DNA of 64,000 bases, from contig NZ_SJPO01000007.1 of the NCBI RefSeq assembly GCF_007859935.1, forward strand, positions 62,001-126,000, in the 5' to 3' direction. The notes under the pieces were generated by a model that saw only the letters and a list, made by a program, of their open reading frames with translations, searched no databases and was not told the origin of the DNA. Positions 32,362 to 41,865 of the stretch are shown here, piece by piece. Source of the DNA: Posidoniimonas polymericola (GTDB lineage: Bacteria; Planctomycetota; Planctomycetia; Pirellulales; Lacipirellulaceae). Each line of letters starts with the position of its first letter. Position 1 is the first letter of the stretch. The position numbers and the translations under genes are program-made.

Positions 32362-35300
32362 CTAGTTGGCGCCTGGGCCGCCAAGGATTTCACGTTTAGC
32401 AGTTGCGAGGTCGCGGTAGGCGTCGGCCAACCGGCGGAACTTGTCGGTCGATCGCAGGGTCTTGAGGTCTGGGTCGACCGCCGCCCGGGCGAACAGCCGA
32501 GGGTCCTGGTCGAGGGCCTGTGACAGGAGCCGGAGGCCGCAGTCGGAATCGGCATTGGTGGTCGCCGCGGTGAGCGACAATGCGCACGCGCACTGCAACC
32601 GGATAAGCGGCGAGTCGCTCTTCGCCAGCGCCAGCTTGACGTCTTTCAGGCTCTCATCACGCAGGCCTTGTCGCGCCTTCAGCACCGCTCGGCCAGCGAA
32701 CGCCGACGCGTCGCCGGGGTTGGCGGCGGTCAGGGCGTCGAGGGCCCGCATTGCGTCGTCCTGCAAGTCTAGGCGGTCGGCCGACACATAGACGATGTTC
32801 TTCAGGGCGTCCCGCGAACCACGGTAGAGTCGCAAGGCGGTCTGGAAATCGGCGAGCGCCGCTCTGGGGTCGTCTGCGAGCCGGGCGATCCCGCGGGCGA
32901 CCCAGCCTGCTTCGTCAACCGGCACAAGAGCGAGGGCCGCCTGGAGGTCCCGCTTGGCGCCGTCGAGGTCGCCTGCGCCGCGACGCAGGCGCGACCGCAG
33001 CAAGTAGGCCCGGGGCGGGGCGTTGCCGGTGGCGATGGCAGCGTCGAAGTCGTGCAGCGCCTTGTCGGGCTGCCCCAGCGCCTGGCGGGCCAGCCCTCGG
33101 TTGAGCATTGCGCACACGAGGCTAGGACGCAGCTCGAGCACCGCGTCGAGATCGGCGATTGCCTCGGCGTGGCGGCCGCGTTGGCTCCGGCACAAAGCCC
33201 GGTTGTACGACGCGATGTACGACCGCGGCTGCAGCGAATGCGACAGCGTGAACGCCGCCTCGGCGTCCGCAAACTCGCCCAGGGCCGCCAACGCGTTGCC
33301 GGTCAGCAGCCAGGCGACCGGGTCGGTGGGAGTCTGAGTGAGCACCGCCGACAACGACGCAGACGCCGCGCGGTAGGCGCCGCTCTCGAGTTGCTGCTGC
33401 GCGTCGAGGTAGGACTCGATGTGGCTCGCGTGGCTCACCCCAAACGCCGGTGCGGCCGGCAAGTCGTCTGCCATCAGCGAAGCAATCGCCTCGCGTTGAA
33501 CGCGTGCGGCGGCTGCGTCGGCGCCCAGAATCCCGGTCGCCAGGTCGTTGGCCGCCAGGGCCCTCTCGAGGCCCGCCCGGTTTGGCTCGACGCCTCGGCT
33601 CAGCAGCAGCTCGCCGCGGGCGACGTAGTAGGCGAGTTCGGCCAGATCGCCGTAAAGGCGGCGCCGGTGCTCGGGCGTCAGACGTCGCACCTCGTTCGAT
33701 TGCAGCCAATTGGGCTCGCTGACGTACTCGTCGAGCGCGGCCTCGCCCTGCGTGACGCCGTCGCGGAGCAGCTCGAGGTCGGTGTTGGGAACGCTCAGTG
33801 ATAGCCGAGCCGGCGTCAGCCGTTCCTGGAACGAGGCGAAGTGGGCGTTTGCTTCGAGGGTCTTCAAGTAGTCGGTGCGGCTGACCCACAGCAACGCCAC
33901 CGCCGCGAGCAGGGCGGCCGACATGGCGGCCACGGCGCCGCCCGACGCGATGCGGGGGTGCCTGCGCCGCCACTTCTGGCAGCGTTCCCGCCAGGACGGG
34001 TTGGACGCGTGCCGCAGCGGCAGCGAGTCCAGGTGTCGGTCGAGATCCTCAGCCAGGTCGTCCGCCGACGCGTAGCGATCGCTCGGCTTGGGGGCCAAGC
34101 ACTTCGCCACGAGGGCGTCGAGCGAGGCGGGTACGGTTGGTTCAAGCGACGACGCGGGCGGCGGAGGGACGCTGCGCTGGGTCTGCGCCTCGACAAAGGC
34201 GTCGTCGCCTGTGCGGTCGAGGTCGGCAAACGGTCGGCGTCCGGTGAGGGTCTCGAACAGGATGACGCCGAGCGAGTAGAGGTCGCACGCCTCGCCGATC
34301 GGCCCGCCAGTCTGCACCGCGAGCAGGTGCTCGGGCGCCATGTAAGGAACCGTGCCGCCGACCGTCAGCGACTCCTTGTCGAGGGCGGTCGCGTCGTCGG
34401 AGAGGTTGAAGTCGAGGAGCAGTGGGCGGCCGTCGTCGCCGATGAGGACGTTCGCCGGTTTCAGGTCGCGGTGAACGATCCCACGCTGGTGCGCGTGGGC
34501 CAGCGCCAGAGCCAGGTCCCGGACCAATTGAACCGCGTCGTCAATGACAAGCCGGCGGTGTTCGCTCGACTGCTGCTGAGTGACCAAGGCGGGTTGGGGC
34601 GATCCGTGCGGCGCCGCTTTGCGTGCGGCCCGAATAGTCTTTTCGTGGCGGCGGGCGACCGTGCTGCGGAGGGCGACATCGGGCGCCTCGCCGCGGAGCA
34701 CATCGGCGAGGGTGCGGTCGCCGCGGTACGGCATGCAGACCGCGGTCAAACCGCCCGACTCGTGGACCGAGTAGATCGGGACGATGCCGGTGTGCTGCAA
34801 CCGTGCCAGGTGCTCGGGCTCCACCGATCGGCGACGCGAGACCTTGAGCGCTACCGGTCGGTGGGCGAGGTCGTTCTGCTCGGCGAGGAACACGGTGGCG
34901 AAGGCCCCGCGCCCCAACTCTCGCAGCAGCCGGAAACCGGCGAGTGAGTCGCCAACGGCGGGCAGGGTCACGCCGTCCGCGCGACGCCCTACCTCGCCAG
35001 TCAGCGAGGGGGCCTCGACCCGCGGCCAGGCGTCGGTCGGTGTCCCAAACCGGTCGGCGTACTCGTCGCGCGACACCTGCTCGCCCGCTTGGCGACGCAG
35101 GCGAAACTCCTCGTACGCCGCCTCGCTGAGCAGCGCGGGGTCGTCGAACAGCTCGGGCGTTTCGTCGCGGTAATCGGCGAGCGGCCGTGGCCGACCCTGC
35201 TCCCACCGCCGCTCTAGGTCCACCCGCACTAGCTCGACCGCGACGCGGCAGCGCAGTGGGTGGCCCGCCGCGGGGAGGAAGCGGGCCAGTGCGACAACGC

Positions 35301-35397
35301 CGCCATCGCCGGCGGCCTGCTCGTAGCGTTCGACGTACTCCGCCACCTCGGTCCAGGCTTCTGGCGCAAGCGACGGCGTGCTGCGGGATTGGATCAC
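32362..35397 (-). CDS. Membrane Ser/Thr protein kinase with TPR sensor region
   Basis: GTG 35397 lies one base after the sigma stop and is preferred to an upstream in-frame ATG at 35439 that would overlap the sigma gene. The 1011-residue protein has an N-terminal helical region and a Hanks-type kinase domain (about 150-450). The Gly loop GRGAFATVFLAE, catalytic [10 protein letters not shown] (near 307), metal-binding LLLDFNLSDD (near 330) and APE loop MAPEHLL are visible. The usual DFG is DFN. One membrane helix follows near 480-500 (GGAVAAMSAALLAAVALLWV), then an extracytoplasmic tetratricopeptide array (about 600-1000). It probably senses or organises envelope proteins; its operon links it to the sigma factor and surface proteins. 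Confidence 0.9.
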   Translation of the reverse strand: MIQSRSTPSLAPEAWTEVAEYVERYEQAAGDGGVVALARFLPAAGHPLRCRVAVELVRVDLERRWEQGRPRPLADYRDETPELFDDPALLSEAAYEEFRLRRQAGEQVSRDEYADRFGTPTDAWPRVEAPSLTGEVGRRADGVTLPAVGDSLAGFRLLRELGRGAFATVFLAEQNDLAHRPVALKVSRRRSVEPEHLARLQHTGIVPIYSVHESGGLTAVCMPYRGDRTLADVLRGEAPDVALRSTVARRHEKTIRAARKAAPHGSPQPALVTQQQSSEHRRLVIDDAVQLVRDLALALAHAHQRGIVHRDLKPANVLIGDDGRPLLLDFNLSDDATALDKESLTVGGTVPYMAPEHLLAVQTGGPIGEACDLYSLGVILFETLTGRRPFADLDRTGDDAFVEAQTQRSVPPPPASSLEPTVPASLDALVAKCLAPKPSDRYASADDLAEDLDRHLDSLPLRHASNPSWRERCQKWRRRHPRIASGGAVAAMSAALLAAVALLWVSRTDYLKTLEANAHFASFQERLTPARLSLSVPNTDLELLRDGVTQGEAALDEYVSEPNWLQSNEVRRLTPEHRRRLYGDLAELAYYVARGELLLSRGVEPNRAGLERALAANDLATGILGADAAAARVQREAIASLMADDLPAAPAFGVSHASHIESYLDAQQQLESGAYRAASASLSAVLTQTPTDPVAWLLTGNALAALGEFADAEAAFTLSHSLQPRSYIASYNRALCRSQRGRHAEAIADLDAVLELRPSLVCAMLNRGLARQALGQPDKALHDFDAAIATGNAPPRAYLLRSRLRRGAGDLDGAKRDLQAALALVPVDEAGWVARGIARLADDPRAALADFQTALRLYRGSRDALKNIVYVSADRLDLQDDAMRALDALTAANPGDASAFAGRAVLKARQGLRDESLKDVKLALAKSDSPLIRLQCACALSLTAATTNADSDCGLRLLSQALDQDPRLFARAAVDPDLKTLRSTDKFRRLADAYRDLATAKREILGGPGAN

Positions 35398-35398
35398 G

Positions 35399-36007
35399 CT
35401 AGTTGTCTCCCGCGTCGATGAGCGACCGCAGCCGCTCACGGAACTGCTGCAGGGTCCGTTCTACTGTCCGCTTCGAACGGCCCGACAGCGCGGCGACCTC
35501 CGCGACCTCGTGCCCCTCGATCCGCAGCTCGATGATCTGCCGGTTTGACTCGGGGAGGTCGCTGATCAGGTCGGCGACCACCATCCGCAGGCTGCTGTAG
35601 GCGAGCTGGTCGTCTTGCGAGACTGCGTTGGAGGTGGATTCGTTCTCCTGCACCGACCACGTCCGCGATACGTCGCGTTTCTGGGCGCGATGCCGCCCCG
35701 CCAGGTCCCGCAGCTTGTGGAGCGAGAGCACCAGCAGCAGCCTCCAGAGCTCTTCGCCGGCGGGCACGTCGTAGTAGCCGGTCGAGGCGCGGCGGAAGAA
35801 CGTGCGGAAGACCGATTGCACGACGTCCTCGGGGTCGAACCGCGCCGCGAGGTCCGCCCCGGTCTGCTTCGACGCCAACGCCTGCAGCCGCCGCGCGTAG
35901 CGGACGTAGATTTCGGTCGCGGCGTCCTGCTCGCCCGACCGGAAGCGGCGCAGCAGCGAGCGGTCGGAGAGTGAGGATTGGGCGCTGATGGGAGGAGGCG
36001 TCGTCAT
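35399..36007 (-). CDS. ECF sigma factor heading kinase/surface-protein operon
   Basis: This 202-residue protein has sigma region 2 (about 20-95: FRSGEQDAATEIYVRYARRL and ARFDPEDVVQSVFRTFFRRA) and region 4 (about 145-198: SDLPESNRQIIELRIEGHEV then an HTH with GRSKRTVERTLQQFRERLRS). It belongs to the planctomycete ECF groups that neighbour Ser/Thr kinases. One base separates its stop from the kinase start. A possible promoter (TTGCCA, 15-base spacer, TATACT on the minus strand around 36050-36077) lies upstream. The kinase may act as its regulator in place of an anti-sigma protein. Confidence 0.9.
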   Translation of the reverse strand: MTTPPPISAQSSLSDRSLLRRFRSGEQDAATEIYVRYARRLQALASKQTGADLAARFDPEDVVQSVFRTFFRRASTGYYDVPAGEELWRLLLVLSLHKLRDLAGRHRAQKRDVSRTWSVQENESTSNAVSQDDQLAYSSLRMVVADLISDLPESNRQIIELRIEGHEVAEVAALSGRSKRTVERTLQQFRERLRSLIDAGDN

Positions 36008-36232
36008 AAGGCTTGGAGGCTTCTAGCAATGAGGAGCCGCGACCCTCCAGTATATCCGCCAGGCTTTTTTGGCAATTACGGAGGTGAGGAGGAAAATCAC
36101 CCTTTTTCGGTCAAATGTGGCGGTCTCGTCCGGCGGCCGGGGCTCTTCCTGACAGACGACCGATCGCCCGCCACAACGGCGACTGATCGTCGGGACCCCC
36201 TCACGTACAGACCCACTTACGGAGCCACACAA

Positions 36233-37372
36233 ATGCGACTCTTCACCGCCGCCGCCGTCGCGGCGCTCCTCGCCACGCCGCTAGCGAGGGCCTCGATCTA
36301 CGGAACAATGTCTAACTTCGACGTCTTCAATGAGACCGAGACCGAGGTCCACGGCGCCGAGATCGAGCTCGAGGGCATCCACCCGGAAGGCGTCAGCCGA
36401 TTCTTTCCGGCGCATTTTGCGAACAAGACCATCAGCTCCTACGACGACGGCGCCGGCTCCTTTGGCGTCCGGGTCGTCTACGAAGGCTACAACTTCGGCG
36501 GCCAAGAGTTCCTTGCCCCCACGGTAGGGCAGTCGACCAACGGGCACACCTGTGTCGGCACTCCCGGGTGCGAGCACTTCGGCTTCTCGACGGTCGGCGC
36601 CCAACCTTCCGCCTCTAATTTTTTCTGGCTCGACGTCAACGGGAACCGTATTGGGAGCGGGCCGGAGCAGGTGCCGGTCCCGACCTGGTCGTACGTCGCG
36701 AACGGCGGCGGCAACCCGATCCTGCGGGCCGAGGTTGAGCCGGTCGAGGTCATCGAGCAGAAGCCCGACTCGGTCTGGATGAAGGTCTTCAAGACCGAGA
36801 TCGAACGGGCGGTCGACCTGGCGGAGCTGATGTCCGGCAACGGCATTGTGCCCGAGGGCATCGGCGAGACCGAAACCGAGTGGGAGCTGCTCGAGGGCGG
36901 CAAGATGGACCAGGCCGAGGACGAGATCGACGAGGAGAAGGTCCACGCGATCATCCGCAGGTACGAGTACTACGAGTATACCGGCCCGTACGATGAGGAG
37001 AACGAGCCGATCTCGCTGTTCCTGGACCAGGACCTGCCGGAGCCGCCGGCCGGTGAGCTTGGGCAGTTTATCTCCGCGAACATGGTGGCGGCCAACCTGG
37101 CCCCGCCCGACCGGGTCTACGGCGACTTTAACGGCGACGGCCTTGTGAACGCCGCCGACTATACCGCCTGGCGGGACAACTACGGTTCGGAAGACCACTA
37201 CCTCGCCGACGGCGACGATGACGGCATGATCGACGACGACGACCGGGGCGTCTGGTCGGACCACTACGGCCATGTGCTCGACGCGCCGCCTGCCGCGGCC
37301 GGCGTGCCCGAGCCCGCTGCGGCGTCGCTGCTGCTGCTGGCGATTGGCGGTTGCAGCCGCCGGCGACGCTAG
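36233..37372 (+). CDS. PEP-CTERM/dockerin protein with acidic middle
   Basis: ATG 36233 starts a signal peptide (RLFTAAAVAALLATPLARA). The 379-residue protein has a beta-rich part with paired Cys (HTCVGTPGCEHFG), then a strongly acidic segment (about 190-280, many E and D with RRYEYYEYTGPYDEENEP). A dockerin follows (GDFNGDGLVNAADYTAWRD and DGDDDGMIDDDDRGVWSDH), then a C-terminal PEP-CTERM tail (VPEPAAASLLLLAIGGCSRR). It is divergent from the ECF-kinase operon across a 225-base gap. It is probably exported and sorted to the surface. No enzymatic motif is visible. Confidence 0.82.
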   Translation: MRLFTAAAVAALLATPLARASIYGTMSNFDVFNETETEVHGAEIELEGIHPEGVSRFFPAHFANKTISSYDDGAGSFGVRVVYEGYNFGGQEFLAPTVGQSTNGHTCVGTPGCEHFGFSTVGAQPSASNFFWLDVNGNRIGSGPEQVPVPTWSYVANGGGNPILRAEVEPVEVIEQKPDSVWMKVFKTEIERAVDLAELMSGNGIVPEGIGETETEWELLEGGKMDQAEDEIDEEKVHAIIRRYEYYEYTGPYDEENEPISLFLDQDLPEPPAGELGQFISANMVAANLAPPDRVYGDFNGDGLVNAADYTAWRDNYGSEDHYLADGDDDGMIDDDDRGVWSDHYGHVLDAPPAAAGVPEPAAASLLLLAIGGCSRRRR

Positions 37373-37399
37373 CTGCAAACAATTTCAGACGGGGCACTA

Positions 37400-37429
37400 C
37401 GACCCTGGGCGCAGGCCCAGGGTCGTTTT
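37400..37429 (+). terminator. Strong rho-independent terminator
   Basis: CGACCCTGGGC (37400-37410) pairs perfectly with GCCCAGGGTCG (37415-37425) over a GCAG loop and is followed by TTTT. It ends the PEP-CTERM transcript and separates it from the MMPL gene. Confidence 0.9.
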
Positions 37430-37595
37430 CTGTTTGGCCGCCGACCCGCAGAACGCCAACGGTCAACCGCGACCGCCGAGGTTCGTCTATCCATCGAATC
37501 GCTTAACGGGTATTCATGGGGCCCGCTGGCGCCGGGCACGCAACGGAAGTTTGCCCGGCGGCGATCGCACCAGGGTCGAAGAGACGCAAATTGGA

Positions 37596-39896
37596 ATGGA
37601 AGCTCACCGGCCGCGGCTACGCCTGCTGTTGCTCTACGCGTTGATAGCGGCGCCGGCGGTCGTGATTGGCGCCATCCACGCGATGGAGTCCAACAACAAC
37701 TCGCCGGTCGACTGGGTCGATGCCGATTTCCATCCCCGCGCCAGCTACGACCAGCACTGCGAGCTGTTCGGCCCGGGCGACGTTGTGGTGATGAGCTGGC
37801 CGGGCGCCACGGTCCAGGACGAGCGGCTCGACCGACTCTCGGCCGTCATCCGCACCGCGCCGGTGTTCCGCGATGACAACGGCGAGTGGCTGTTCAGTGG
37901 GGTCGTGTCGGGACGCGAGGCGCTGGCCCAATTGGGGCAAGCCGCGGCGTTCGCCGAGGGGCTGAGCCTCACCCCCGATGAGGCATCCGCACGGCTGCGT
38001 GGCTACCTGATCGGACCCGATGGCCAAACCACCGCCGTGGTGGTGACCTTCGGCGAGCAGGGGCTCAAGCGGCGGGAACGCCTGGTGGGGCTGCTGCGTC
38101 AGGCGGCGCACGACTTCTGTGGCGTCGCCCCGGGGGAGGTCCGCATGGCGGGGCCGGTGATCGACGGACTGTCGGTCGATCAGGCTAGCCGCGACACGCT
38201 CTCGCGGTACGCGGCTCCTTCGGCGGCGTTGGTGTTCGCCCTCTGCTGGTTCAACCTCCGCTCGCTCCGTGCGGCGGTCGTCGTGTTCGGGCTGGCGATG
38301 TTCTGTCAGGGCGCGACGCTCGCCTTAGTCTACTACTCGGGCGAGTCAATGAGCGCGCTGCTAGTTGTCCTGCCGCCGCTGATCCAGGTGCTGGCGGTTT
38401 CCGGCGGCGTGCACCTGACCAACTACTACTTCGACCTTTCCGACATCACCCCGACCAGCAAGCGGATCGCCGAGGCCATCCGCGCCGGCTGGCTGCCGTG
38501 CGCCCTCTCGTCGGCGACCACCGCGATTGGGATGGCGTCGCTGATGGCGAGCCGGCTCGAGCCGATCCGCCTGTTCGGCGCCTACTCGGCCGCCGGGGTG
38601 CTGCTGACGCTCGGCGTGCTGCTGGGCCTGCTGCCGGCGTGCTACACGTTCTGGCCAGCACGCCGGTCGCGGCGCGGTTTGGCGCCGACAGGGTCGCGGA
38701 CGCTCGGCTGGGAGGCCTGGGCCCGGCTCACTAGCCGCTGGGCGCCCGCGCTGACCGTACTGGGAATCGGCGCTGTCGTGGTGGGCGGCTGGCAGGCCGC
38801 GTCCATCCAGACCTCGGTCCGGATCGAAACAATGTTTGCCGCCGACAGTCGTGTGATTGAGGACTACCGCTGGATCGAGGAGCACCTCGGCCCGACGGTG
38901 CCGCTCGAGGTGACGCTGTCGTTCGACAACCGTTCGCCGCTCGGCTACCGAGACCGACTCACCCTGGTCAGCGACCTGAGCAGTCGCCTGGCTCAAGAGC
39001 CGGGCCTCTCGAAGTGCATCTCGGCGGCGAGCTGCGTCCCGCCGTTCCCTGAGGTCCCGCCCGAGGTGCTCCAGCAGGCCGAGCACGAGGCGGTGCTGCA
39101 GCTCGGCCCCGTGCTCGATCGGATCGGGCTGTGGCGACGGACGCCGGCCGGCGAGCATTGGCGGCTCACCACGCGGACCTCGGCGCTCGGCTCGGCCGAC
39201 TACGGCAAGCTGCTCGAACGCGTGCGGCGTGTGGTCGCCGAGCGGCTGAACCAGTACCCCGCCGCGGTCAGGACCGGTCTGGCGACCAACACCACGGGCG
39301 TGATGCCGCTGGTTCACGAGATTCAGGGGCAGCTCCTGTCGGACCTGCTCAGCAGCTTCGCCGCCGCACTAGCGCTGATCGTCGTGGTGATGACCCTCGC
39401 GCAGGCCGGGATTGCGGCCGGTGTGCTGGCGATGGTTCCGAATGTGTTCCCGCTCGCGCTGTTCTTCGGCTGGCTTGGCTACCGCGGACACCCAATCGAC
39501 ATCGGTGTTGTGATGACGGCGAGCGTTGCATTGGGGATCGCGGTGGACGACACGCTGCACTTTCTGACGTTCTACCGCCGCGCGCTTCCGCGCTCGACCG
39601 ACCGCACCGAGGCGGTTGGGTTTGCGATGCGGCACTGCGGGCCGGCGATGATTCAGACCTCGATCTGCTGCGGCCTGGGCCTGTTGGTGTTCGCCATGAG
39701 CGACTTCCTGCCCACCAGCCGGTTCGCGTCCGGCATGGCGATCCTGCTTGGTCTGGCGCTGGTGGGCGACCTGGTCGTGCTGCCTGCTCTGCTGTTGGGT
39801 CCGCTGGGCCGCTTCCTCGCGGCGGCGCCAATCGACAGCGAGCCGGCCGACGAGCCAGCCGACGAGCCGGCGGCGCCGCTTGTTGCCGCCGCGTGA
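37596..39896 (+). CDS. MMPL/RND-superfamily exporter (HAE3-like)
   Basis: The start is ATG 37596; the frame is open further upstream but that part overlaps the previous gene and the terminator. The 766-residue membrane protein has an N-terminal helix, a periplasmic domain (about 40-200), a bundle of five to six helices with sterol-sensing-like GVHLTNYYFDLSDITPTSKR (near 270), and a second periplasmic domain. The final bundle has DIGVVMTASVALGIAVDDTL then HFLTFYRRALP. Duplicated MMPL halves of this type export lipids, hopanoids or other hydrophobic compounds. The substrate is unknown and no partner genes are adjacent. Confidence 0.88.
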   Translation: MEAHRPRLRLLLLYALIAAPAVVIGAIHAMESNNNSPVDWVDADFHPRASYDQHCELFGPGDVVVMSWPGATVQDERLDRLSAVIRTAPVFRDDNGEWLFSGVVSGREALAQLGQAAAFAEGLSLTPDEASARLRGYLIGPDGQTTAVVVTFGEQGLKRRERLVGLLRQAAHDFCGVAPGEVRMAGPVIDGLSVDQASRDTLSRYAAPSAALVFALCWFNLRSLRAAVVVFGLAMFCQGATLALVYYSGESMSALLVVLPPLIQVLAVSGGVHLTNYYFDLSDITPTSKRIAEAIRAGWLPCALSSATTAIGMASLMASRLEPIRLFGAYSAAGVLLTLGVLLGLLPACYTFWPARRSRRGLAPTGSRTLGWEAWARLTSRWAPALTVLGIGAVVVGGWQAASIQTSVRIETMFAADSRVIEDYRWIEEHLGPTVPLEVTLSFDNRSPLGYRDRLTLVSDLSSRLAQEPGLSKCISAASCVPPFPEVPPEVLQQAEHEAVLQLGPVLDRIGLWRRTPAGEHWRLTTRTSALGSADYGKLLERVRRVVAERLNQYPAAVRTGLATNTTGVMPLVHEIQGQLLSDLLSSFAAALALIVVVMTLAQAGIAAGVLAMVPNVFPLALFFGWLGYRGHPIDIGVVMTASVALGIAVDDTLHFLTFYRRALPRSTDRTEAVGFAMRHCGPAMIQTSICCGLGLLVFAMSDFLPTSRFASGMAILLGLALVGDLVVLPALLLGPLGRFLAAAPIDSEPADEPADEPAAPLVAAA

Positions 39897-40058
39897 GTCG
39901 CGGCGTTGCAACGTCGGCCCGCTTTTAGGTCATTCGGTTGAGCCGGCAAGCCCAGGCGTTTAGAGTGTGCCCAAGCAATCCGCGACCAACGGCCGGTGGT
40001 TGGCGGGACTTGAGCAACACGGGCGGGAGCCGATCAGGGAAGCGGCGAGGCAAAACGG

Positions 40059-41684
40059 ATGCAGACCCACTTCTACACGATCGACTGGATTGTGCTGTGT
40101 GGCTACTTCGTCGGGGTGATGTCGCTGGGGCTATTGTTCTCGGCCCGGGGTCGCTCGTCGGAGCAGTTCACCGTGGGCGGGCGGTCGCTACCCGCGTGGC
40201 TGTGCGGGTTGTCGATCTTCGCGACCTACCTGAGCAGCATTAGCTACCTGGCGCTGCCGGGCAAATCGTTCTCGGGGAACTGGAACCCGTTTGTGTTCTC
40301 GCTGGCGATCCCGCTCGCGACCTTTATCGCGGTTAAGTGGTTCCTGCCCTACTACCGGGCGAGCGATGAGGTCTCGGCGTACGCGTTGCTCGAGCGGCGG
40401 TTCGGCGCCTGGGCGAGGATCTACGCCAGCGCGTTCTACTTGCTGTTTCAGATTGCGCGGATGGGCGTGGTGATGTACCTGATGGCGCTGCCGATGGCGG
40501 TGATCTTCGGCTGGAACATCATCACCGTTATCCTGCTGACCGGCGTCGCGGTGACGGTCTACTCGTTTATCGGCGGCATTGTCGCCGTGATCTGGAGCGA
40601 CGCCATCCAGGCCATCGTGCTGATGGGGGGCGCCGTGGTGGCGACCGTCGTGATGCTGGCGGGACTGCCGGGCGGGGCAGGAGAGGTGCTGACCATCGCG
40701 ACCGAGAACAACAAGTTCTCGCTCGGGTCGTGGGACCCGACGATCTTTTCTTCTCCCACGGTGTGGGTGGTCCTCGCCTACGGGTTCTTCGAGAACCTCA
40801 AGAACTTTGGCATCGACCAGAGCTACGTCCAACGCTACCTGGCGGCTGGCAGCGACCAGCAGGCGCGGCGCAGCCTCTGGCTGGGCGGGCTGCTCTACGT
40901 GCCGGTGAGCGCGTTGTTCTTCTTCATCGGCACCTCGCTGTTCGCGTTCTACACCGCCCACCCCGAGGACATGCAAGAGCTGCGGCTCGCGGCCGCCCGG
41001 CAGCAGCTCGTGCAGGAGGGATTCGCCGCCCCGGCACAGGACGCGGAGCCGGACGCTGCCGCCGACTACGACGCGCGGCTCCAAGCGACCGCCGCCGAGG
41101 TCAGCGAAGCCAAGCTTGGCGACCGGGCTTTCCCGCTGTTCATCGCGAAGCACCTGCCGCCCGGCGTCACCGGACTGTTGATCGCCGCGGTGTTTGCCGC
41201 GGCGATGAGCACGGTCTCGACGTCGCTTAACTCCTCAGCGACGCTCGTCATGACCGACTTCTACCAGCGGTTTGTCCATCCGAACGCGAGCGAGCAGGCG
41301 CGGATGCTGGTGCTCCGTGGCGCCACGGTGCTGTGGGGCGCGATGGGCGTCGGGATGGCGCTGGCGCTGGTCTCTTTGACCGAGAGCGCGCTCGACCTGT
41401 GGTGGACCCTGTCCAGCGTGCTCAGCGGCGGGATCGTCGGGCTGTTCCTGCTCGGCCAGATCAGCCGTCGCGCCGACAACGCCGCCGGGGCCTTGGCGGT
41501 CGCGGTGGGACTGCTGGTAATTGCCTGGATGGTGTTCTCGAACACGTCCTGGTGGCCTGCCGGATACGAGCATCTCCGCAGCCCGTTCCACAGCTTTATG
41601 GTGACGGTTGTCGGCACGCTGACGATATTGCTTACGGGGTTGCTGGTGTCGGGCGTTCGGGCTGCGAAGCAACCGCCGAGCTAG
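40059..41684 (+). CDS. Sodium/solute symporter (SSS family)
   Basis: This 541-residue inner-membrane protein has about 13 membrane segments. SSS features are present: IDWIVLCGYFVGVMSLGLLF, SEQFTVGGRSLPAWLCGLSI, FATYLSSISYLALPGKSFSG, and GLLIAAVFAAAMSTVSTSLN followed by SSATLVMTDFY, the sodium-site helix region. A soluble insert (about 300-360, A/Q/E-rich) is unusual. It is the first gene of the rhamnogalacturonan cluster, 181 bases before the GH2 gene, and is probably the importer of a released sugar such as rhamnose or galactose. That substrate is inferred from context. Confidence 0.92.
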   Translation: MQTHFYTIDWIVLCGYFVGVMSLGLLFSARGRSSEQFTVGGRSLPAWLCGLSIFATYLSSISYLALPGKSFSGNWNPFVFSLAIPLATFIAVKWFLPYYRASDEVSAYALLERRFGAWARIYASAFYLLFQIARMGVVMYLMALPMAVIFGWNIITVILLTGVAVTVYSFIGGIVAVIWSDAIQAIVLMGGAVVATVVMLAGLPGGAGEVLTIATENNKFSLGSWDPTIFSSPTVWVVLAYGFFENLKNFGIDQSYVQRYLAAGSDQQARRSLWLGGLLYVPVSALFFFIGTSLFAFYTAHPEDMQELRLAAARQQLVQEGFAAPAQDAEPDAAADYDARLQATAAEVSEAKLGDRAFPLFIAKHLPPGVTGLLIAAVFAAAMSTVSTSLNSSATLVMTDFYQRFVHPNASEQARMLVLRGATVLWGAMGVGMALALVSLTESALDLWWTLSSVLSGGIVGLFLLGQISRRADNAAGALAVAVGLLVIAWMVFSNTSWWPAGYEHLRSPFHSFMVTVVGTLTILLTGLLVSGVRAAKQPPS

Positions 41685-41865
41685 CCATTTCGCGGCGATC
41701 TTGCGTTCGATGGCGGCGGGTTTGCATTCGAGTGGCGCCGCGCTGTTGGCGATCGGCTGGTCTGCTTGACGCCTGCGGCGTGATGAATGAGGATCGAGCG
41801 GGATCGTCGTTCTCGCTTCTTGTCCCCCATCGGTCGCGGCAGCTCACGCCGCGAATCGCCCACTT

